Below are positions 59,001 to 64,000 of a DNA stretch of 64,000 nt, piece after piece. Position numbers and translations under genes: made by a program. Each line of letters starts with the position of its first letter. Positions within the stretch are counted from its first letter, which is position 1. The stretch spans positions 124,001 to 188,000 of the forward strand of contig JAGVDM010000004.1 of assembly GCA_020058765.1 (NCBI GenBank), given 5' to 3'. The DNA comes from Candidatus Peribacterales bacterium (GTDB lineage Bacteria > Patescibacteriota > Gracilibacteria > Peribacterales > Peribacteraceae). The notes beneath the pieces are model-generated. The model had not been told where the DNA came from. It searched no databases and saw only the letters and a list, made by a program, of their open reading frames with translations.

Positions 59001-61393
59001 CAGATCGGCCGATCTACATTGGTGCGGTGGACAATCAGGGTACGCCCGTGCAGTTCTGGGACGGAAACATTGACGATGTACGGTTCTACAACCGCGTGCT
59101 CGGTCCGAACGAGGTTGCGGATCTCTATACCGGATCCTGCGATGTAGCGCCCTTCTGCGGCGATGGAATCATTGCAGGTGCAGAAATGTGTGACGACAAC
59201 GGCAGCCTGGATGGAGATGGTTGCGACTCCACGTGCCAGGTAGAGGCCAACTACAACTGTACTGGCACACCCAGCGTATGTGTGCCTACGACTCTTGCTA
59301 CGCCAACACTTCTTGGTTGGAACGCAGAAGATTGGTCACTCACGTTGGATGAAGCGCCTGTCGATTTGGCCTGCGATCCTTCCGGTGTATTCGTGAACAA
59401 CGATCGCAATTCTTTGAACCAGGTGTGGACGTCTGTTCCTGGAACGAATGTGAAGTACATTCGCCGCGTGAATGGCGTGGAGATTCCAAGCATGGTCTTC
59501 ACCACAACGCACATGAACGGCTGGTTCAGCTTTGGCCCCGGTGAGGATGGCACGTATGACACTGAGGTGATGGCCTTCGAAGATGACAATAGCAACGATG
59601 CTGTTGATCCTGGTGAGCGTGTATCTCCATGGAGCAATATTTGCACGATCACATACGCAGACGTGACGCCTACAGCATGTCTGTCTACCGATGACGGTCT
59701 TGTTGCCCACTGGCAATTTGAGGAAGGCACCGGTACGACTGCCACTGATTCCACTGTCTACCCGAACGTTTCCTCGTTCATTGGTGGTGCAGTGTTCGGA
59801 TTCAATGGTGACTTCCCTGCAACATCGTTCATCAATAACTACTCACTCTCTGTCGATGGCGTAAATGGCCATGCAGATGTGGTCGACACAACCGACATCA
59901 GCTTTGATACGACTGATGCGTTCGCAATCGCCGCATGGGTGAATGCACCGTCATTTAGCGGATACCAGACGGTAGTACAGAAGATTGACGATTCTACCGG
60001 AGCACAAACAGGGTTCGTGATCACCCTCAACAACGGTGTTCCAGAACTGTGGATGCAGAGCGACTACGGCGCAGGTGAGTACTTGCGTGTAGGTTCCACC
60101 ACTGCACTCACGGTTGATGCGTGGCACCACCTCGTTATGAGTTACGACGGCTCAGGTACTGCAGCTGGCGTGCAACTCTTCCTCAACGGCACAGACGTCA
60201 CCGGACCCACTGCCCTGCATGACAACCTTGTGGGCTCCATTGTGAACGCTGGTGAACTGGAAATTGGTAATCGCAACGACGGTAGCTTCCAGGCATTGCT
60301 TGGTCGCATTGATGATGTGCGCATCTACGACAGAACGATCGATGGATCACATGTATCATCGCTCTTCGGCGGCAGCTGCGATGCAGGTACGGTCGCTCCT
60401 GATACAGATAGCGACGGTATTCCGGATGCCTCCGACAACTGTCCGCTTGATCCAAATCCTTTGCAGGAGAATAACGACAGTGATAGCGAAGGTGACGTCT
60501 GTGATACCGATGATGACAACGACAGCGTTGATGATCTGAGTGACAACTGTCCGCTCGATGCAAACCCTCTGCAGGAAGATACAGATGTCCCTCCAGATGG
60601 CGATGGTGACGCATGTGATACTCCATTCGCTCCATTGACGTTCAGCGACAGTGGCACCGATTCCGAGAACGGCGCACGTTCCGGTAAGGAGACAAAAGCC
60701 ATGTTCCACGGTCTCAAAAAGTCCTTGAAGAATGGCGGACTGGGTGGCCTGGCCGGCGGAGGCTTCGGAGGTGGTGGCGTGAATGACGATGGCACCACGA
60801 ACTACTCGCTCAGCGATCCTGCAGATCTTCCCCCTGGTGGATTCGGAGGAGATGATTACTTCGATGATGCGCAGAAAGAAGTGATCTGTACCGCGCAGAA
60901 GATGCTCGAGCGCAACGTTGCTCGTTTGGAGGCAGTCGATTACCTCGCAGCAATTATTCGCGACATGTTCAACTTGGATAGTACGGGTGAGCAGCTTGTG
61001 CGCCAGGAACTCAAGAACTCCGCATTCTGTGTAAAGCAGAATGTTGCTCGCCTCACCAAAGACGGTCTCGTGACTGCGGCAGCGGTTACCATCCCGCTCG
61101 ACTCCCGCGGATACCCAGTCTCGGTGAACCACTTCTGGAATGCGTGCGTTCGCTCTGATCTCGTCACGCTTCAGCGTCGCGACAACCCAGATCGCGATGA
61201 TCCTCGCGACGGAGGCAGTATGAAGACGTGTGCGGACTACATCGGTTCATCCGAAATTTACTACCCGGATCGCAACGTACACCTGAAGTATGAGCGTGAC
61301 GGTGAGGGTAATATCACGCAGTTCATTGCTCCGGAGGGCTATATTCTCAAGGAAGCCCCAACGCTCGTGAAGACAACAAACACGAAGTCGTAA
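56066..61393 (+). CDS. Giant mosaic surface protein, 1775 aa
   Basis: Secreted multidomain protein. Signal peptide to about residue 45 (LPLFSVQHALAAAP). RTX-like Gly/Asp nonapeptide repeats (about 85-190; for example GNDELRGGGGADTL) would bind calcium. A prealbumin-like domain follows (about 200-305; VINKDASPDSADIFTFTG), then a right-handed beta-helix (about 312-665), an FN3-like domain (about 692-802), a LamG-like domain (about 807-1025), a Cys-rich CGDGIIAGAEMCDDN repeat (about 1030-1075) and a second LamG-like domain (about 1204-1440). Thrombospondin type 3-like repeats (DSDGIPDASDNCPLDPNP) come next, then a Gly-rich stretch and an unknown C-terminal domain (about 1600-1775). No sorting signal. 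Probably an adhesin or surface-binding protein. Confidence 0.92.
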   Translation: MVYVQTLSVSRRSVAVFSGVALLLSQLVGQLPLFSVQHALAAAPLCNGITATIYVEAGLIVGGPNNGDVYAGVLNGDGSDDVIVGTTGDDTINAGGGNDLVCGDAGNDTIYGEGQDDDLWGDDGNDVLDGGGGADILRGRAGNDELRGGGGADTLNGGAGYDTLRGEGGNDDLDGQADDDNCDGGGQGGDTETDCENTDSFKGIIVINKDASPDSADIFTFTGLGGFTLQDDGDENTDPSQYVVYRDAGVYNVTETADPNWTVQNVECFDADGSTTVDVPNGSAAINIDAGEIVECTFTNIPYVSPLPAGCDFELDPGDDIQAAIDAADAGDVICLNPGLYQQSATITVSEEVTITRTSCDPDVIVTRTAGDTATEAIVDGDGSTNVFLIEANNVTLQCLEVRNGEDDLVYNTTSTRTGLVVKNNIVHDSSDDDGIQLKKAPGALVQYNDVYDIAGDGINLSDGSDGGQILDNRVHDVSTDSGSANGAIYVYNSDNLTISGNLVYDIPNQEGIKVGEGSYFGVGGSVTDNVIVDVDQDAINVYMGDTVVSGNKISDSDSSNGAIYVSYNIDNVSITNNLIENNTTYGVRVGKSSLYPTNVTVNDNCIQGNDDGVIFNAGANPDLNAENNWWGAASGPSGSGPGAGDTVGADIDFDPFNTTGCTLPAIVDNFAPFGIPDSEDDPLDPSTTPVPTDTTPPPVPTHVSPVDGDTLTAAELDKADWTDETDPSVPVTYIYQSSNSPATNIDGSFVTPAYTSSSLTASEIPTPGTPEGTYYWHVRAVDDEGNASAWSTAWSFTVDNSPAPVCTTTDADIAFHIPFDETSGTVAADASGNGIDGAHMNGPVISVDAPIVSFDNPRSLSFDGTDDYLDLGNTAFPTPASFSISAWVKADTIGDDRQVVSKGYNGTQTEWEMKTTTADGKMSFQSFNNPNQVGVEALTPLTADVWTHFVGTFDGTTWSIYMNGSLNNSAAGAAPVSTDRPIYIGAVDNQGTPVQFWDGNIDDVRFYNRVLGPNEVADLYTGSCDVAPFCGDGIIAGAEMCDDNGSLDGDGCDSTCQVEANYNCTGTPSVCVPTTLATPTLLGWNAEDWSLTLDEAPVDLACDPSGVFVNNDRNSLNQVWTSVPGTNVKYIRRVNGVEIPSMVFTTTHMNGWFSFGPGEDGTYDTEVMAFEDDNSNDAVDPGERVSPWSNICTITYADVTPTACLSTDDGLVAHWQFEEGTGTTATDSTVYPNVSSFIGGAVFGFNGDFPATSFINNYSLSVDGVNGHADVVDTTDISFDTTDAFAIAAWVNAPSFSGYQTVVQKIDDSTGAQTGFVITLNNGVPELWMQSDYGAGEYLRVGSTTALTVDAWHHLVMSYDGSGTAAGVQLFLNGTDVTGPTALHDNLVGSIVNAGELEIGNRNDGSFQALLGRIDDVRIYDRTIDGSHVSSLFGGSCDAGTVAPDTDSDGIPDASDNCPLDPNPLQENNDSDSEGDVCDTDDDNDSVDDLSDNCPLDANPLQEDTDVPPDGDGDACDTPFAPLTFSDSGTDSENGARSGKETKAMFHGLKKSLKNGGLGGLAGGGFGGGGVNDDGTTNYSLSDPADLPPGGFGGDDYFDDAQKEVICTAQKMLERNVARLEAVDYLAAIIRDMFNLDSTGEQLVRQELKNSAFCVKQNVARLTKDGLVTAAAVTIPLDSRGYPVSVNHFWNACVRSDLVTLQRRDNPDRDDPRDGGSMKTCADYIGSSEIYYPDRNVHLKYERDGEGNITQFIAPEGYILKEAPTLVKTTNTKS

Positions 61394-61399
61394 AGGCTC

Positions 61400-62521
61400 T
61401 TAGCCTCCAACAATAGTACTCTGCCGCCCCGTCACCTCGATGGGGCGGTTTTGGTATTCCTCCACAATCTGGAGCGAGGCTTTACTGTTCTGAGCGATGA
61501 ATTGTAGTGGATGCACGGTGAGTGTCAGTGCCTCTTGCAACGTCAATCCTCGAGGGGATACCGCCCCTGCATATTGCCCTGGCTGACCCGGATCGATTTG
61601 CAAGTGCAGGTGCCCTGCGGTGGTTTTGCCGGTCATACCCACAGTGCCGAGTACCGCGCCCGGCGCAAGATGCTGGCCGGCCTGTACGCTCGCTGTGCCA
61701 AGGTGACCGTAAATAGAGTAGAACGTGCCTTTTGTAGGGATGCGATGCTCTACAACCACGTGGAGGCCAAGGTTTTCATTTTGCGACACGCTGAATACAC
61801 GGCCTCCGCCAATTACGCCAATAGGTGTGCCAATGGGCAGCTTGAAGTCCATGCCCGCATGCATGCCGGTGAACTCACCAGCATCAATGCTATAAGAGCT
61901 AAAGAAGCGCGTGGAGTAGTAGAGCTTTGCGGTGAGTATCGGCGTGTTCTTCTCACGGTCTTTGAGGAGTTCCTTTGTGGGGATTGTGAGTACTTCGAGG
62001 TTGTATTCAGGAATCGCCACGAAATCCTTCTTGCTCATTTGTTGATAGGTTCGGTTCCATTCCGCTGGCGTGCGCATAGCGCCCCAGTTTGGCACTCGGC
62101 TCACTGGATGCACTGCACCAATAAATGCGGGGAATGTAGCTGTTGTATCGGACGTGGACATATCACGCACTACCGATGCAGGGAGCGGCTGTGCGGATTT
62201 TCGTACAGGCTTTGCTGCTTTGTATATCACGGGTGTGGCGGGTGGTGCCATGTGCCGCACTGCCTGCTGTGTAGGTGCTGGTACCGCTGCAGGGCCGAAG
62301 AGCTCCCTGCGAGGCGGTGGCTCTGGAGCGAAGTCATTCGTGCTCACCTCTGCACTGCGCAAGCCAAAAAATGTGAGCCATCCTGTGAGGTGTTCGCTGC
62401 CGAATGTGAGCAGAGAAATAGTAAGGATGAAGCTTAAGGTGCCACATACAGCAGTGCGCACCGCTTCGCGGCGGCGCCATGCGTGTTCTGGATTGGTCTG
62501 AGGGGTATTGCGGGCTGTCAT
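61400..62521 (-). CDS. M23-family metallopeptidase, membrane-anchored
   Basis: LytM/lysostaphin-type peptidase that would cut peptidoglycan cross-bridges. A membrane helix (TLSFILTISLLTFG, residues about 25-40) and a Pro-rich spacer precede the catalytic domain. That domain has the zinc ligands in GMHAGMDFKLPIG (HxxxD) and GHLHLQID (HxH), plus a GRVFSVSQNENLGLHVVVEH strand and IYGHLG. Length from ATG 62521 is 373 aa; an earlier ATG at 62551 is less likely. Its 3' end contains the terminator hairpin of the convergent giant gene. Confidence 0.93.
   Translation of the reverse strand: MTARNTPQTNPEHAWRRREAVRTAVCGTLSFILTISLLTFGSEHLTGWLTFFGLRSAEVSTNDFAPEPPPRRELFGPAAVPAPTQQAVRHMAPPATPVIYKAAKPVRKSAQPLPASVVRDMSTSDTTATFPAFIGAVHPVSRVPNWGAMRTPAEWNRTYQQMSKKDFVAIPEYNLEVLTIPTKELLKDREKNTPILTAKLYYSTRFFSSYSIDAGEFTGMHAGMDFKLPIGTPIGVIGGGRVFSVSQNENLGLHVVVEHRIPTKGTFYSIYGHLGTASVQAGQHLAPGAVLGTVGMTGKTTAGHLHLQIDPGQPGQYAGAVSPRGLTLQEALTLTVHPLQFIAQNSKASLQIVEEYQNRPIEVTGRQSTIVGG
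61424..61452 (+). terminator. Terminator of the giant surface-protein gene
   Basis: Perfect 7-bp stem CCGCCCC/GGGGCGG (61424-61430 with 61442-61448) followed by TTTT. It lies inside the 3' coding end of the convergent M23 gene. Confidence 0.8.
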
Positions 62522-62552
62522 GTTTTTTTGTGTATTCGACTGGTCAATCAAT

Positions 62553-62577
62553 AATTATACTATTTTTCAGTATAATT
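62553..62577. repeat. 9-bp perfect inverted repeat upstream of the M23 gene
   Basis: AATTATACT-N7-AGTATAATT. It lies between two minus-strand genes and contains TATAAT-like words on the minus strand, so it may be an operator, or a terminator of the upstream lipoprotein gene. Confidence 0.55.
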
Positions 62578-62603
62578 GTACATATCAAAGAAAAAGCCGA
62601 ATT

Positions 62604-63092
62604 CTAGCCCTCCAGGCTGATTTGAGCGAAGTGCGAGAAGCAATCTGGTGCAATGCCCGCTGCATGCAATCCAGAAGCGGTGAGATGCAGAGTTACAGGT
62701 TCTTGCTGCCGAGATATGAGTATTGCTTGTGTAACGCTTTGGGGCAATTGTGACGCCTCTAGATCTCCGTAGTCAGTAGAACGGATGGCATAGATATCTC
62801 TGTTCTGGAGGCAGCCAACGCCAATACGATCACTGTCGGCAAATGCATTTCCGTGCATCTGTTCCAGATACAGAGCAAAAGACGGACTTGATACCTCTGT
62901 GAGAATCACGAATACATAGGGCACGAGATCATCCGTTATTTCTGCATACCCGCGTACTAGCACTGTGCCGTTTGCGTCCCATGTGTCTGCTGGTATATCC
63001 GGTGCACTTGGATGCCTGGAAGACGTGCACCCTGTACAGAGAACTGCGAGCGCAAGGAGGAGCGATGGTTGTATACGATTGCGTATGGACAT
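62604..63092 (-). CDS. Hypothetical lipoprotein, 162 aa
   Basis: Lipoprotein with signal and lipobox VLCTGC (Cys near residue 22). The mature protein is beta-rich (GTVLVRGYAEITDDLVPYVFVIL, EVSSPSFALYLEQMHGNAF) with an internal Cys pair (VGCLQNRD, PDCFSHF). No family recognised; the fold could be a small OB- or Ig-like sandwich. The start at ATG 63092 (162 aa) places the signal peptide at a normal length and lies downstream of a strong promoter. Confidence 0.75.
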   Translation of the reverse strand: MSIRNRIQPSLLLALAVLCTGCTSSRHPSAPDIPADTWDANGTVLVRGYAEITDDLVPYVFVILTEVSSPSFALYLEQMHGNAFADSDRIGVGCLQNRDIYAIRSTDYGDLEASQLPQSVTQAILISRQQEPVTLHLTASGLHAAGIAPDCFSHFAQISLEG

Positions 63093-63105
63093 GGTAGGCG
63101 CGCAG

Positions 63106-63133
63106 ATGGTAGTCACCGCTGCTGCAGTGTCAA
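63106..63133 (-). promoter_or_regulatory. Promoter with consensus -35, TTGACA-16-TACCAT
   Basis: Minus-strand TTGACA (63133-63128), 16 bp, TACCAT (63111-63106); the hexamer ends 13 nt before the ATG at 63092. Confidence 0.75.
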
Positions 63134-63208
63134 CAAAGCAGAGGGAACACGATGTCAGGAATCACCGTCTTCGTCGTCTTCTAGAGCGACAACTCTTCCA
63201 ATTATTGT

Positions 63209-63214
63209 TACACT
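63209..63214 (+). promoter_or_regulatory. -10 hexamer of near-leaderless promoter
   Basis: TACACT ends 9 nt before the ATG at 63224. The -35 region is weak. Confidence 0.5.
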
Positions 63215-63223
63215 CATCTTCTT

Positions 63224-64000
63224 ATGCGCCGAATACTGTTCCTCATTGCTCCACTCCTTCTGCTCTCCTGCACAGAGATTCCACAAGGGCAGGAGACGGA
63301 AGCACAGCAGCCACAGGCTGCAGCTTCTAGTGCAAGTGCTCAAGCCCCTGCGCCAGCACCTGTAGAAGTTCCAGTACCCACTCCTTCCGCTCGAGCATTT
63401 GATCCGCTCGCTGTAGCCGCGGGAATTGCTCTGCCCGATCGTGTGCATCTCGATGTGCCGTTCACGCCGCAGTCGCCGTATGCAGACTGGAATCCACCAT
63501 TCGATGAAGCGTGCGAAGAGGTATCGCTGATCATGGCGGAATTCGCCCTCCGCGGAGAGGATCTACCACAAGCACGCGCCGCACAGGAAATTCGCGATCT
63601 TGCCGCATGGGTAGACGATGCGGGATACGCGGTAGATGTGACCGTTGCCGAGCTCGCAGCTATCGCACGTGAGCGCTTTGGGAGAAAGGCAATCGTGTAC
63701 GAGGGGGAAGATGTGAACATCGAGAACATGCAACGTCTGCTTGCAGCGGGGTACCCGGTCATTGTTCCAGCCGCAGGGCAACACATCGGCAATCCGTACT
63801 TCAGCGGAGATGGGCCCCCGTACCATATGCTTGCTCTCATTGGGTATGAGGATGGAGGCATGCTTTCGGGCTTAGAATTCATCACGAATGAACCTGGCAC
63901 ACGACGCGGCGAAAACTATCGCTACAGTGCAGACGTGATCGACAAAGTGATCCACGACTGGAACGGCAGTAAAGAGACGATCCTCAGTGGCAAACGGGCA
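63224..64000 (+). CDS. C39-like papain-fold peptidase lipoprotein (3' end outside window)
   Basis: Lipoprotein signal (MRRILFLIAPLLLLSC, Cys 16) followed by an Ala/Pro-rich spacer. The domain resembling Peptidase_C39_2 starts at HLDVPFTPQSPYADWNPP. The expected nucleophile is the Cys of FDEACEEVSLIMAEF and the His that of YHMLALIGYED, with a following Asn in FITNEPGT. The family includes bacteriocin-processing and other Cys peptidases and some inactive binders. The frame is still open at base 64000, so the gene continues outside the window (259 codons seen). Confidence 0.82.
   Translation, partial: MRRILFLIAPLLLLSCTEIPQGQETEAQQPQAAASSASAQAPAPAPVEVPVPTPSARAFDPLAVAAGIALPDRVHLDVPFTPQSPYADWNPPFDEACEEVSLIMAEFALRGEDLPQARAAQEIRDLAAWVDDAGYAVDVTVAELAAIARERFGRKAIVYEGEDVNIENMQRLLAAGYPVIVPAAGQHIGNPYFSGDGPPYHMLALIGYEDGGMLSGLEFITNEPGTRRGENYRYSADVIDKVIHDWNGSKETILSGKRA

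Overview
This 64 kb window looks like one contiguous piece of a compact bacterial chromosome. It probably comes from the Patescibacteria/CPR, and the best guess is a Peregrinibacteria/Peribacteria-like lineage. That placement is inference from gene content: small genes of unknown function packed tail to tail, SLH- and sortase-type monoderm surface proteins, lipoproteins, a DUF2157/GDYXXLXY pair, and no phage or insertion-sequence genes. TGA is a normal stop (holA and ftsK both end in TGA), so the Gracilibacteria-type UGA recoding is not in use. No CRISPR array, rRNA operon or transposase is visible.

Layout. 1-20.9 kb: the 3' part of leuS, a sun/RsmF-type methyltransferase, dnaG, rpoD (with an unusual zinc-ribbon tail), a UvrD-family helicase-nuclease, rdgB-ftsK, a frameshifted sugar-nucleotide reductase, and a MacAB-like exporter (adaptor, ATPase, two permeases). 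20.9-29.5 kb: tRNA-Tyr, small membrane and lipoproteins, then a cell-surface cluster made of a stand-alone dockerin protein, a cohesin-like/FN3 protein and a cupredoxin-like protein, the last two with sortase-type tails; then holA and a secreted protein with a duplicated Cys domain. 29.8-48.5 kb: greA, carB, an SLH protein, tRNA-Leu, a sortase, mnmA, DUF2157/GDYXXLXY, prfA, purD, purF, folD, tmk, and a membrane-anchored Clp-type AAA+ ATPase with a small membrane partner. 48.5-64 kb: an SLH/beta-propeller surface protein, three small unknown genes, groEL-groES with an odd CIRCE-like operator, a lipoprotein, a 1775-residue mosaic surface protein, an M23 peptidase, a lipoprotein, and the start of a C39-like peptidase lipoprotein.

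How it fits together. Replication, transcription, translation and chaperone genes are interleaved with a large investment in the cell surface: exporter, sortase and its candidate substrates, SLH proteins, dockerin/cohesin pair, giant adhesin-like protein, M23 and C39-like peptidases. Scattered nucleotide genes (purD, purF, folD, carB, tmk) point to some de novo capacity.

The most striking signal runs through the whole window. I see no convincing Shine-Dalgarno sequence. More than 20 genes instead carry a sigma-70 -10 hexamer (often TACACT, TATACT, TATAAT or TATGAT) ending only 6-11 nt before the start codon, so their mRNAs should be leaderless or nearly so. A second class, including groES, groEL, purF, greA and several secreted proteins, has a purine-poor, C/T-rich leader directly before the ATG. 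All functional assignments are from reading motifs by eye; no database search was run.
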